64,000 nucleotides of DNA from Megachile rotundata (GCF_050947335.1 NC_134984.1:7607926-7671925); one strand, 5' to 3'; numbered from the stretch's first letter, positions 10,927-20,192 are shown. The notes: generated by a model not told the origin, from the sequence alone. Program-made: numbers and translations.

Positions 10927-11311
10927 TTTTTTTTTTTTTTTTTGTAATGAACGTTTATTGTGCCAAAACAGTTAACAATAATATATACAACAATCTAAAC
11001 GTACAAAAAAATAACACTTACAACTAATACTAGACTATAGGCTCTAGACATAGAGCACGCGTAGTCTCTACCACTTACCTAATTGCACTTATCATTACTA
11101 CTCAATAAGAGTTTGCACCAAAAATACTTATTTTTCTTATAGCTAACTTTGGTATATATACAGACGAGGCACTATAGATCTGAATACTCAGTCTTGTCAA
11201 TTGGAAACAGGTACAGAAGTATAATGTAGCTTCTATAGACTATTGATTAACATTTTTGACAAAGTAAAAGAATATATATATATACATTGCCCTCAAAAAT
11301 AAAAATACGAA
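10927..11311 (-). mobile_element. Unit U1 of the poly(A)-ended tRNA-Asp-linked family
   Basis: Begins immediately after the 3' end of the intact tRNA-Asp gene and ends TTGGCACAATAAACGTTCAT TACA followed by 17 A residues (minus strand). The 3' region carries CGCGTGCTCTATGTCTAGAG and GTATATATTATTG, as in U2 and U3. The T-rich start just after the tRNA could also serve as the tRNA's Pol III terminator. It is non-coding; its family and autonomous partner are not visible here. Confidence 0.75.
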
Positions 11312-11383
11312 CTCCCCGACGGGGAATCGAACCCCGGTCTCCCGCGTGACAGGCGGGGATACTAACCACTATACTATCGAGGA
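11312..11383 (-). tRNA. tRNA-Asp (anticodon GTC), intact
   Basis: A full 72-nt tRNA-Asp. The acceptor 5' strand TCCTCGA pairs with TCGGGGA (one T-G wobble), discriminator G. The D arm has TAGTATAGTGGTTAG, the anticodon loop CCTGTCACG places GTC at 11348-11350, and the T arm CCGGGGTTCGATTCCCCG includes the B box. No CCA is encoded and no intron is present, as expected for a eukaryotic gene. T-runs lie just past the 3' end and could terminate Pol III. It is the only complete copy in the window, and it sits where element A's 3' end (upstream) meets unit U1 (downstream). Confidence 0.97.
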
Positions 11384-11472
11384 TCGGTAAAGTCTAGTTT
11401 CTTTGGTTATAAATTTAAATAATATAAATATATATTGCCTTAACTATAACTAATCTAATTCTAGAAAACTAA

Positions 11473-14400
11473 TTAACTAAGCCACCAGTACAATTTTTTA
11501 TTATCTCTATGATTGTCCTTTTTATCGAACATTGATAGTTTGGTGCTGAACCGCATACGTGGGTCATCGTCCCGTATATCTTTACTGTACATGATTTTCT
11601 TTTCATACGTTTTCCGATTTATGTGGTATATTATTGGTATGTTTGTTGGATTTTGTATCAGACCCTCGGTATCTAAATATATAAAACCTTCAGGAGGTAT
11701 GTATCCAGTTTCCATGGTTTTGATGAAGTATAACGGGTTTGGATATACAGAACAGCAAATAAGGTTATTGTTTGTTATATTATATATGTTTGCCCAATGA
11801 TTGCGTATCAATTTAATTATGAACAGATCTATCCTGATTAACTCGGCGACATTATATAACTTAATAGTATTAATATATTTAGTATAGTTTGACTCGGGCG
11901 AGCGATACATATTCAGACACGCCCGCAAACATTTTCTTTCGAAGATTCTCAGTCTTTCCATTGTACTGGCGCTAACGTTGAACCAAATTACACAGCCGTA
12001 TGTTAATATGGGTCTAATTAATACCTTATAACATAAAATTTTAACCTTACGATCTAAGTCCTTAGAATAAAATAGTCTTTTATGCTTCATAAAAGCCTTT
12101 TGCGCCTTGTCAATTTGAATTTGCACGTGGTTGTTAAAGTTTAATCTAAAATCCATATATACCCCCAGGTAGCGAACTACATTGTTATGTGGGATTTTGA
12201 TATTAGTATCGTTCGGATCATGCAGCTGAAATGTTTTCGAGTATTTGCGGACATTGGAATTGGCGTCAGATATCTTTGAGATGTAAGGCCTGAATAATAT
12301 AGTCTCACACTTGGTTACATTTATTTTTTGTTTCCAAGTGTGAAAATATTCTTGTATTTTGCTGAGTAATTTCTGTAATTCTCTTTTTATAACTGATGGT
12401 TTATCATCCTTAATATAAATTAGCAGGTCGTCTGCAAACGCTATTGCGAATCTTTTACCATCCGAATTCAGGCCGAACATATGCAACAGATCACATAAAA
12501 ATATGCTAAACAGTATGGGGGAGTTCACTGTACCTTGCTGCACACCATTTTTTATTCTAAATGCCTTTGTAGAGGAGTTTTCCCCTTCCACTACCACAAA
12601 CTTCTTGTCGTGCAGCATCTCCCAAAGCATTCTTATTAGGTTTTTTGGGAAGTTTTTCTTAATTAGCTTAAAGAAAAGACCATCCAGCCAAACAGTATCA
12701 AAGGCCTTCTCCAGATCGATAAATATTGCACCTATACATTCACCAGCATTTCTTGCCCAGCAAATGTCTGACGTAAATTTGGAAATCGCATGAACCGTTG
12801 AGTGCTTGTATCTAAATCCATATTGTGTATCAGGTATTATATTGTTACTTTTGCAAAAAGAATTTATAGAATCGTTTATGGTGGTTTCGAATACTTTGCT
12901 TATGTTAGGTAAGAGACTAATGGGCCTGTAGCTGGAGGGGTTGTCGCTATCTTTCCCTCTTTTTTTTATTGCAATTAATTTAGCAGTTTTCCATTTTACA
13001 GGGAAGTAGTGTTGGTTTAAGCAATTATTAAATATTACTGCATAATAATTTATATATTGAAGAGGCAGTTTTTTTAACACGATATTCGGTATCCTGTCAA
13101 AACTCGCAGACTTTTTGTTATTTAAATTTTTAAATTTTGTGCATAATTTGGTTGAAGAAGTGAAATAGTTTTCCGGAATGTCGTCAGCACTTGGGTTAGT
13201 TGCCAGATTTGTGTCAGAAAAAACTGTAATTGTATTATTATTGGCTTTGTCTGTTGAGAATTCTTGTTCGAATTGTTCGATCTTTTGTTTAATTAAGCTA
13301 CAAAGTTGTGTCTTTCCCATGTGGTCATTTTGTGTATGTACCGCTTCGAAATGTGCTCCTAATATATTTAATTTGTCGTTGATGTCTGAGATTAGAAGAT
13401 TACCATTTGCATCGGGCTGTAATTTAGAATGATCTATATCAGCGTTTTCGATAAGGTTTCTATTGTATACTGGAATTTTTAATGTGTCTATTGTAGAACT
13501 TTCTTTAGGTCGGTATAGCTTATTTATTGATGGGAAGAGATCTTTTGGCTTTTGTAAGGAAATACCTGTAATTTTTTTCTTCCAATAATTACTCACGGAT
13601 TCATGAAATTGTCGTTTTATTTCGCGTCTAGTGTCTTTTAATAACTTTTTTATTGTTGCAATAAGTGTATCGTTGGAAGAGTCGTGGTCTTGTCGTCGCT
13701 GTAAATTATTTAATGAAGTTATCAGTTTGCTTTTATGTTTACGAAGTTCTTCTATGCGTGGCGTTACGTATCTGTCCGTTGAATTGAAGTTACTTGATAT
13801 ATGGGGTACTGCTTGCTCTATTGCTTTTCTTATATTTGCGTCTATGGTAGATATGTGTTTGTCAATTTCTACTGCCGTCAAGTTTCTATCTCGTGCCAAG
13901 TCCTGTATTTCCATGTCTAATAAGGTAGTTTGAAATTTGTCCCAGTCGGCTTTATTGTAATCGTATTTAATTGTAGTGGGGCGTTCCTCAATAATGAATC
14001 CGTCTAAAGCCCTTACAGATATTTCCATAACTACGGCTCTGTGGTCACTATCATATTCGAAAGAGTCTAACATGTTATCTATTGTATTGTTGAAGGAAAT
14101 TCTATTGTCCGCGATGCAAATATCAATAAAAGAACCACTTTGGGGAAAGGATGGCACCTTTGTTCTCCATAACGATAGTCTAAAATTTAATTTATTATCC
14201 TTTATCCAATTTAGTAATGTAGTTCCCCTATGATTATTGATGGGGTTTCCCCAGGTAATGTGCTTAGCGTTTAAATCCCCCGCTAATAAAAAGAAATTGT
14301 GCGGTTTGTATAATTCTAAAAAATCGAATAGGTTTTTTAATTCGGACAAGAATTCTTTTTTACAATTACTGGTCGCGTACGCTGATATTATAAATAATTT

Positions 14401-14709
14401 TTGATTGTCCTGGAGTTTTATTTCGATTACCGTGCTTTCGAAACTTACCGTATTTATATAACTGTTTAACTGGATGGCCTTGAATTTAAGCTTTTTTCGA
14501 ACAACTATGGCTGTTCCCCTAGCCTGTTTAGCATTTGGTCTGTCGCTTCTTATAATATAGTAATCCTTAAGACTAATGCGATGGGACGGATTCAACTTTG
14601 TTTCACATAGTAAAGCAATATCAGGTGAGTGATTATTAAGACAATCAACTAGTGAAGCCCTTCTCTCGTTTGTTATTATTGAATTAACATTAATTTCAAT
14701 GATTTTCAA
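11473..14709 (-). CDS. Element A ORF2: AP endonuclease and reverse transcriptase
   Basis: A protein of about 1,078 residues that would nick the target and copy the element RNA by target-primed reverse transcription. Residues 1-225 are an APE-type endonuclease with INVNSI, LLCETKL, AGDLNAKH and a terminal YDSDHRAV. The reverse transcriptase spans about 560-800 with SSYRPISLLPN, IFIDLEKAFD, NGVQQGTVNSP and the catalytic FADDLL near residue 757. The C-terminal 270 residues contain no recognisable RNase H or zinc finger and end KLYWWLS. The first codon of the open stretch as given is TTG. The frame stays open upstream across the ORF1 stop but contains no in-frame ATG before the endonuclease motifs, so initiation is unusual or the start is lost. 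The ORF2 frame is -1 relative to ORF1, whose stop lies 57 bp upstream. Confidence 0.93.
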   Translation of the reverse strand: MKIIEINVNSIITNERRASLVDCLNNHSPDIALLCETKLNPSHRISLKDYYIIRSDRPNAKQARGTAIVVRKKLKFKAIQLNSYINTVSFESTVIEIKLQDNQKLFIISAYATSNCKKEFLSELKNLFDFLELYKPHNFFLLAGDLNAKHITWGNPINNHRGTTLLNWIKDNKLNFRLSLWRTKVPSFPQSGSFIDICIADNRISFNNTIDNMLDSFEYDSDHRAVVMEISVRALDGFIIEERPTTIKYDYNKADWDKFQTTLLDMEIQDLARDRNLTAVEIDKHISTIDANIRKAIEQAVPHISSNFNSTDRYVTPRIEELRKHKSKLITSLNNLQRRQDHDSSNDTLIATIKKLLKDTRREIKRQFHESVSNYWKKKITGISLQKPKDLFPSINKLYRPKESSTIDTLKIPVYNRNLIENADIDHSKLQPDANGNLLISDINDKLNILGAHFEAVHTQNDHMGKTQLCSLIKQKIEQFEQEFSTDKANNNTITVFSDTNLATNPSADDIPENYFTSSTKLCTKFKNLNNKKSASFDRIPNIVLKKLPLQYINYYAVIFNNCLNQHYFPVKWKTAKLIAIKKRGKDSDNPSSYRPISLLPNISKVFETTINDSINSFCKSNNIIPDTQYGFRYKHSTVHAISKFTSDICWARNAGECIGAIFIDLEKAFDTVWLDGLFFKLIKKNFPKNLIRMLWEMLHDKKFVVVEGENSSTKAFRIKNGVQQGTVNSPILFSIFLCDLLHMFGLNSDGKRFAIAFADDLLIYIKDDKPSVIKRELQKLLSKIQEYFHTWKQKINVTKCETILFRPYISKISDANSNVRKYSKTFQLHDPNDTNIKIPHNNVVRYLGVYMDFRLNFNNHVQIQIDKAQKAFMKHKRLFYSKDLDRKVKILCYKVLIRPILTYGCVIWFNVSASTMERLRIFERKCLRACLNMYRSPESNYTKYINTIKLYNVAELIRIDLFIIKLIRNHWANIYNITNNNLICCSVYPNPLYFIKTMETGYIPPEGFIYLDTEGLIQNPTNIPIIYHINRKTYEKKIMYSKDIRDDDPRMRFSTKLSMFDKKDNHRDNKKLYWWLS

Positions 14710-14765
14710 TTTGTCTAAGTAATAATGTTTTGTCGCGACTGAATTCTGTGAGAAAGCAGAGAAAA

Positions 14766-16610
14766 TTATATGTTGAGGTCTAGAGCTTCCGCAATGATAT
14801 TAATCTTATTTGAGTTGATCTCTACCGTTTCACGGATTTGTGTAATTTGTGATGTAATGGTTTCGGTAATTATTTTTTTAATGTCTGAAATTAATGCACC
14901 ATATTGTTCGTTGTGCTCGTTTCTTGTAGGTATTATATTAGAATTGTTTTGCGGTATCTGTTCAATAACTTTTTCTTGCGAGACTATTTGACTAAATGGA
15001 GCATCTTTTCTAATAAATTTATTATAGGCGGCTATTTTTTTTTCCCTATTTATTTGCAGAATATGTTTCTTTTCGTCAATTTTTTTTTTGAACTCTAAGA
15101 GCTTTGGGCACCCTCTATAGGATGCCGGGTGGCCAAAGCTCTTACAGTTTATACAATATGGGCTGGTTTCTGTATTCGCAACAATAGAGCGCGGGCATTC
15201 ACCAGGATTATGAGGTATATTGCATTTAACGCATCTATATTCTAGATTACAATTCACCGCTACATGGCCAATTCTTTGGCACCGTTTGCACTGTATTCTG
15301 TCCTTTTTAATTATATTTTCCCACCTAACTACCGTGTGTAACAAAGTTTTGATATATTTAAGGTTATTACGATTACTATTTGCCGAAATCTGTACTAGGA
15401 ATATGGGGAGATTACGGTTGCCCTCAATTGATCTTCTTGTCTTAAATTTTTTTACTTCAACAAAATTTAAATTATCAATCTTTTTATTATTAAGGGCCTC
15501 TAATACTTCTTGGGGTTCAAAATCACCCTCTAAGTCTTTTAATAATACTGTAATATTTTTTTCCTCTTTGGGAGTGTACGTGAAAAATTGGATGTCATTC
15601 TTTTTTAATATCTCGCACGCTTTTTTATGGTTTTCGATTGACTTAGTATATACCGTGAACTTATTCGCGTTTATTCTTTTTATATAGAAATCATCGAAAG
15701 AATTTTGCAATAATCTTATAACTATCTTTGGCGAATTTGTGTGAACCGTAATCGGTGGCGGTTTTTTAATTATGTTAATATTTTCACTGTCAAACCTTTT
15801 TTGTTCAGACTCACGTGGTTGCACTCGTTTACCACTGGTCTCAGTTTGGGCCTCCATTGGCTGCGTTCCGGGCTGTTTTTTTGAATAGTCCGCCTGTTGA
15901 CCGCGTTGCGAGGATTCAGGTAGCCCTCGTCCAGAACGTTGAAGTTGACTGCCACTGGGGCCTGCACGCTGTGCCTCTTGCACTCGCGTACTTATGCCTC
16001 CAATCCTCTTCTTTGTTTTAGGGGATTTGACTTTCGCCCATGAATCGTCTTCGTTTCCCGCATCTTCTTTTTCCTCAGTGTCCATGTCCATTGCTTCGTA
16101 TCGCGTCACTTTTTTCGGTCGATTTGTTTTATCAGGTTGAGATAGATTATTATTAATTGCTTTATCTCTCTCCTCAAGTTGTTTAAGCAATTTTTCCGTG
16201 AGCTCATTTAATCTGCGGTTAGATTCTAGCAACTCTTCGTAGGAGGGTCTCTTCTCGTTGTCCATATTTTTCGTGTCTTTTGCATCTTGGGATGTTGATG
16301 CCACCTCGGTTGACATCGCCTCCTTTTGTGCTGCCTCCATCTTCAATTTTTTCTTTACCATCGTTGGTACCGGATTAAGTCGTTTTCTCTGTTTCCGCTG
16401 TTTTACTACTTTCGTTACATATTGCTTTAATGTAACATCGCTTAATTGTGATAAACTTGTGTTAGAAACAATAGTTGGAATTCCTGGAATTCCAACAGCC
16501 TCATTTATCCATGAGTCTTTTTGATCGGAACTTTGCAAAGATTGCAAGTTTTGCAATGATGAGCTAGCTTCAGAAGGAGGGAGACATCCCTCTTCTGTTT
16601 TTGTTGTCAC
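14766..16610 (-). CDS. Element A ORF1: gag-like nucleic-acid-binding protein
   Basis: About 614 residues, a typical ORF1 of Jockey-group elements, expected to bind element RNA. The N-terminal third is polar and basic with a likely coiled coil near 130-160 (ELTEKLLKQLEERD). A region at about 350-430 resembles the domain that precedes zinc knuckles in Jockey-type proteins. Three knuckles follow: CKRCQRIGHVAVNC (CX2CX4HX4C, about residue 437), CVKCNIPHNPGEC, and CINCKSFGHPASYRGC with the PASYRGCP signature. The start shown is GTG; an in-frame TAG lies just upstream and the first in-frame ATG is only near residue 84. The equivalent region of copy B is conserved at protein level, also without ATG. 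A non-AUG start is an inference. Confidence 0.9.
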   Translation of the reverse strand: MTTKTEEGCLPPSEASSSLQNLQSLQSSDQKDSWINEAVGIPGIPTIVSNTSLSQLSDVTLKQYVTKVVKQRKQRKRLNPVPTMVKKKLKMEAAQKEAMSTEVASTSQDAKDTKNMDNEKRPSYEELLESNRRLNELTEKLLKQLEERDKAINNNLSQPDKTNRPKKVTRYEAMDMDTEEKEDAGNEDDSWAKVKSPKTKKRIGGISTRVQEAQRAGPSGSQLQRSGRGLPESSQRGQQADYSKKQPGTQPMEAQTETSGKRVQPRESEQKRFDSENINIIKKPPPITVHTNSPKIVIRLLQNSFDDFYIKRINANKFTVYTKSIENHKKACEILKKNDIQFFTYTPKEEKNITVLLKDLEGDFEPQEVLEALNNKKIDNLNFVEVKKFKTRRSIEGNRNLPIFLVQISANSNRNNLKYIKTLLHTVVRWENIIKKDRIQCKRCQRIGHVAVNCNLEYRCVKCNIPHNPGECPRSIVANTETSPYCINCKSFGHPASYRGCPKLLEFKKKIDEKKHILQINREKKIAAYNKFIRKDAPFSQIVSQEKVIEQIPQNNSNIIPTRNEHNEQYGALISDIKKIITETITSQITQIRETVEINSNKINIIAEALDLNI

Positions 16611-16838
16611 TTCTATTTTGAACCACTAATTTATTATTTTCACTAAACTAACACTATAATAAATTTATATTTTAATATGTATTTGCCGATATATATAATA
16701 GTAATTAGTCAGTCTTCGTCTATAATGTCTATACACTAAGCGCGTCACTTAATAGTATTTCCGCTTGGCACTTCTCAACATGCACCTCAAACAATGCTTG
16801 CGACTTTCCACTTTCCACTTTCGCCGAGGCTCTTAGGG

Positions 16839-16873
16839 GTACGTCCGTCGCCTACGACGGTCGAAGGACGAAT
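16839..16873 (-). promoter_or_regulatory. Conserved 5'-terminal hairpin of the retrotransposon
   Basis: The element starts ATTCGTCCTTCGA and folds immediately into a six-base-pair stem, CCGTCG with CGACGG around a four-base loop (16845-16860). Flanking GTCC and GGAC could extend it. The same hairpin opens copy B at about 23044-23074, and a weakened version opens copy C. A role in translation, RNA packaging or 5' processing is possible but not shown. Confidence 0.5.
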
Positions 16874-16901
16874 GGGATACTAACCGCTATACTATCGAGG
16901 A
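16874..16901 (-). pseudogene. tRNA-Asp 5' half (nt 1-28) between copies B and A
   Basis: On the minus strand TCCTCGATAGTATAGCGG followed by TTAGTATCCC matches nt 1-28 of the intact tRNA-Asp with one change (T to C at nt 16). It lacks the anticodon arm and everything 3' of it. It is the 5' copy of element A's target-site duplication. Confidence 0.95.
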
Positions 16902-16973
16902 CCAATAATATTGCGCTTCCATTGTTTGTGTATTTATCTTACATTATTACTAAATAATCCACTAACTAGCTAA

Positions 16974-19900
16974 TCAGTCCAGCCACCAATATAATTTTAC
17001 GTTATGCCTATGATTGTCCTTTTTATCAATAGCGGAAAGCGTGGTGTCGAAACGCATATTTGGGTCGTCATCCTGTATATTACAACCGTGCCATATCTTT
17101 TTTTCATAAGTCTTCCTATTTATGTGATATAAAAGTGGTAGGTTTCTTGAATTTTGTATTAGGCCTTTGCTGTCTAGATATATAAATGCTTCAGGGGGTA
17201 TATAGCCTGATTCTTTCGTTTTCTCAAAGTACAGCGGATTCGGGTAAATTGAACTATATATAAGGCTATTGTCGGTTATTTTATGGATGTTAGCCCAATG
17301 GTTTCTAATTAGTTTCAATATGAATAAGTTTATTCTAACTAGATCGGCTTTATTATACAACTTAACACTACGGATATACTTGGTGTAATTCGATTCCGGC
17401 GAACAGTACATGGTCAAGCATGCTCGTACGCATTTTCTTTCAAAGAGCCTGAGCTTCTCCATTGTGCTAGCACTAATGTTAAACCATATTTGACAGCCAT
17501 AGGTTAAGATCGGTCTTATTAAGACTTTGTAGCATAGTATTTTTACCTTATAATCTAGTTCTTTGGAATAGAATAATCGTTTGTGTTGCATAAAAGCTCT
17601 ATGTGCCTTATCAATTTGTATCTGTACATGGTTGTTAAAATTTAGTCTGAAATCTAAATGTACTCCAAGGTATCGTACAATATTTTTATGAGGAATCGTT
17701 ACGTTACTGTCCGTCGGGTCGCGTAATTGAAATGTTTTTGTGTATTTTCGAACGTCGTGGTTAGCGTCAGATATGGGTGAAATGTACGGTCTAAACAATA
17801 TGGTTTCACATTTATTAATATTTATTTTTTGTTTCCATGTATGAAAATAGTCCAGAATTTTACTGAGTATTATCTGTAGCTCTTTTTGTATAATGGATAC
17901 TTTATTGTCTCTGATATATATTAATAAATCGTCAGCAAAAGCAATAGCAAATTTTTTTCCGTCCGAGTTTAAGTCAAACATGCGCAGCAAATCACAAAGA
18001 AATATACTAAACAAGATGGGGGAATTTACCGTTCCTTGTTGCACCCCGTTTTTAATTCTGAAGGCTCTAGTTGAGGAATTTTCACCCTCAACTACCACAA
18101 ATTGTTTATTGTGTAGCATGTCCCAGAGCATTTTCATAAGATGTTTCGGGAAACTTTTTTTGATTAATTTGAAGAAAAGACCATCCAGCCAAACAGTATC
18201 AAAGGCTTTTTCTAAGTCAATAAATATTGCACCAACACATTCACCAGCATTCCTCGCCCAACAGATGTCAGATGTAAATTTTGATATGGCGTGGACTGTC
18301 GAATGTTTATGTCTAAATCCATATTGGGTTTCCGATATAATATTGTTTTGTTTACAAAAAGAGTTTATGGCATCATTTATTATTGTTTCAAAGACTTTAC
18401 TGATATTAGGCAAAAGGCTTATTGGCCGATAACTAGAGGGATTATCACTTTCTTTCCCCTTTTTTTTTATAGCCTCTAGTTTGGCAGTTTTCCATTTGAC
18501 CGGAAAGTACTGCTGGTTAAGACAGTTATTAAATAGAACTGTGTAATAATTAATGTATTGAGGGGGAAGCTTTTTTAATACAATGTTGGGTATCCCATCG
18601 AAACCAGAGGATTTTTTGTTATTTAAATTTTTGAACTTTGTACATAATGCCGTGGATGACGTGAAATAATTTTCCGGGATATCCTCTGCATTTGGGTTTG
18701 TGGCTAAATTATTATCCGAAAAAATGGTTGCAGTACTATTGTTTGCATTATCTATTTCCATTTCTTGTTCGAACTGCTCCACCTTTTGCTTAATTAAACT
18801 TGAATGTTGGATTTTTCCTAGACTATCGTTTTGCGTATGTACCGCTTCAAAGTGAGCGCCTAGTATATTTAATTTATCTTTAATGTCGGTGATTATGTAA
18901 TTGCCGTTTGCATCAAGCTGTAATTTACTATGGTCTATGTCTGCGTTTTCTATGAGGCTTCTGTGATAATCAGGGATTTTTAGATTGTCTATTACGGAAC
19001 TTTCTTTGGGTCGATATAATTTGTTTATAGAGGGGAAGAGGTCTTTCGGTTTCTGTAACGAGATGCCTGTAATTTTTTGTTTCCAATGATTACTAACCGA
19101 TTCATGAAATAACCGCTTTATTTCACGCCTGGTTGCTTTTAATAATTTTTTAAGAGTCGCTATTAACATGTCATTCGAAGGATCATGTCTTTGTAATCTA
19201 TTTAAGTTATTGAGTGAAGTTAATAGTTTACTTTTGCGTTTTCTAAGTTTTTCTATTCGTGGCGTTATGTATCTGTCCGTTGAGTTAAAATTGTTTGGTA
19301 TGTGCGGAACTGACTGTTCAATCGCGTCTCGTATGTTTGCGTCTATTGTGGATATGTGTTTGTCTATTTCCTCTGTCGTCAAGTTTCTGTTGCGTACTAA
19401 GTCGTGTATTTCCGAGTCAAGCAATGTATTTTGGAATTTGTCCCAGTCAGCTTTAGTAAAATCATATTTTATTGTAGCGGGTCGTTCTTCGATAATAAGG
19501 TTTCTTAAAGAAAGTATTGATATATCCATAATAACTGCTCTATGGTCACTGTCGTATTCAAAGGAGTCAAGTTTGCCGTCTATTGTGTTGTTAAATGAGA
19601 TTCTATTGTCAGCAATGCAAATGTCAATAAAAGAACCGCTTTTTGGGAATGATGGTACCATTGTTCTAATTAAAGACAACCTGTAATTGAGTCTGTTATC
19701 ATTAAACCAGTTTAGTAATGTCGTGCCTCTGTGATTATTAATTGGGTTCCCCCAAGCAGCATGCTTAGCATTTAAATCACCAGCTATTAAAAAAAAGTGA
19801 TTTGGTTTGTAAAACTCTAATGACTCAAATAGATTTCGCAGCTCAGACAAAAATTCTTTCTTACAATTGCTGGTTGCATATGCAGATACTATAAACAGTT

Positions 19901-20192
19901 TTTGATTGTCCTGTAATTTTATTTCTATTATTGTGCATTCAAAACTGACTGTGTTGATGTAACTGCTTGACTGGATGGTCTTAAACTTAAACTTTTTAAA
20001 CTGTTTAGCTTTTGGCCTATCATTTCTTATAATGTAATAATCCTTAAAACTAATACGGTGGGACGGATTTAACTTTGTTTCACACAGTAGCATTATGTCA
20101 GGTGAATATCTATTTAAACAGTTTACCAGTGAGGCCCGCCTCTCATTTGTTATAATGGAGTTAATATTGACCTCGATGATCTTTAACCCATC
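16974..20192 (-). CDS. Element B ORF2: endonuclease and reverse transcriptase, probably inactive
   Basis: Continuous frame of about 1,073 residues homologous to element A ORF2 throughout. Endonuclease motifs VNSI, LLCETKL, AGDLNAKH and YDSDHRAV are kept, but about eight residues are missing between DRPKAKQ and FKKFKFK. Copy A has ARGTAIVV there, a conserved strand of this fold. Reverse transcriptase motifs SSYRPISLLPN, IFIDLEKAFD, NGVQQGTVNSP and FADDLL are intact. The frame continues upstream into the solo LTR, where a chance TTG codon would extend it by a few residues; the element's own part begins at about 20192. No in-frame ATG precedes the endonuclease VNSI motif. Confidence 0.88.
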   Translation of the reverse strand, partial: DGLKIIEVNINSIITNERRASLVNCLNRYSPDIMLLCETKLNPSHRISFKDYYIIRNDRPKAKQFKKFKFKTIQSSSYINTVSFECTIIEIKLQDNQKLFIVSAYATSNCKKEFLSELRNLFESLEFYKPNHFFLIAGDLNAKHAAWGNPINNHRGTTLLNWFNDNRLNYRLSLIRTMVPSFPKSGSFIDICIADNRISFNNTIDGKLDSFEYDSDHRAVIMDISILSLRNLIIEERPATIKYDFTKADWDKFQNTLLDSEIHDLVRNRNLTTEEIDKHISTIDANIRDAIEQSVPHIPNNFNSTDRYITPRIEKLRKRKSKLLTSLNNLNRLQRHDPSNDMLIATLKKLLKATRREIKRLFHESVSNHWKQKITGISLQKPKDLFPSINKLYRPKESSVIDNLKIPDYHRSLIENADIDHSKLQLDANGNYIITDIKDKLNILGAHFEAVHTQNDSLGKIQHSSLIKQKVEQFEQEMEIDNANNSTATIFSDNNLATNPNAEDIPENYFTSSTALCTKFKNLNNKKSSGFDGIPNIVLKKLPPQYINYYTVLFNNCLNQQYFPVKWKTAKLEAIKKKGKESDNPSSYRPISLLPNISKVFETIINDAINSFCKQNNIISETQYGFRHKHSTVHAISKFTSDICWARNAGECVGAIFIDLEKAFDTVWLDGLFFKLIKKSFPKHLMKMLWDMLHNKQFVVVEGENSSTRAFRIKNGVQQGTVNSPILFSIFLCDLLRMFDLNSDGKKFAIAFADDLLIYIRDNKVSIIQKELQIILSKILDYFHTWKQKININKCETILFRPYISPISDANHDVRKYTKTFQLRDPTDSNVTIPHKNIVRYLGVHLDFRLNFNNHVQIQIDKAHRAFMQHKRLFYSKELDYKVKILCYKVLIRPILTYGCQIWFNISASTMEKLRLFERKCVRACLTMYCSPESNYTKYIRSVKLYNKADLVRINLFILKLIRNHWANIHKITDNSLIYSSIYPNPLYFEKTKESGYIPPEAFIYLDSKGLIQNSRNLPLLYHINRKTYEKKIWHGCNIQDDDPNMRFDTTLSAIDKKDNHRHNVKLYWWLD

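Larger units (their letters stand above)
11384..16873 (-). mobile_element. Jockey-like non-LTR retrotransposon A, full length, in tRNA-Asp
   Basis: About 5.5 kb on the minus strand: a 5' UTR of about 260 bp with a GC-rich hairpin, ORF1 (zinc-knuckle protein), ORF2 (endonuclease plus reverse transcriptase), and a short 3' UTR of about 90 bp with no poly(A). On its 5' side is tRNA-Asp nt 1-28 (16874-16901); on its 3' side is the complete tRNA-Asp gene. The nt 1-28 stretch is therefore a target-site duplication and the tRNA is reconstituted downstream of the insertion. Both long frames are uninterrupted, so this is the youngest or best-preserved copy of the stack. The clade call rests on the ORF1 zinc knuckles and absence of RNase H, and needs a phylogeny. 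Confidence 0.9.

Noticed and set aside
11513..19686. Many plus-strand open frames of 60-180 codons opposite the retrotransposon ORFs
   Set aside because: They are antisense shadows of ORF1 and ORF2 and lack conserved motifs of their own.
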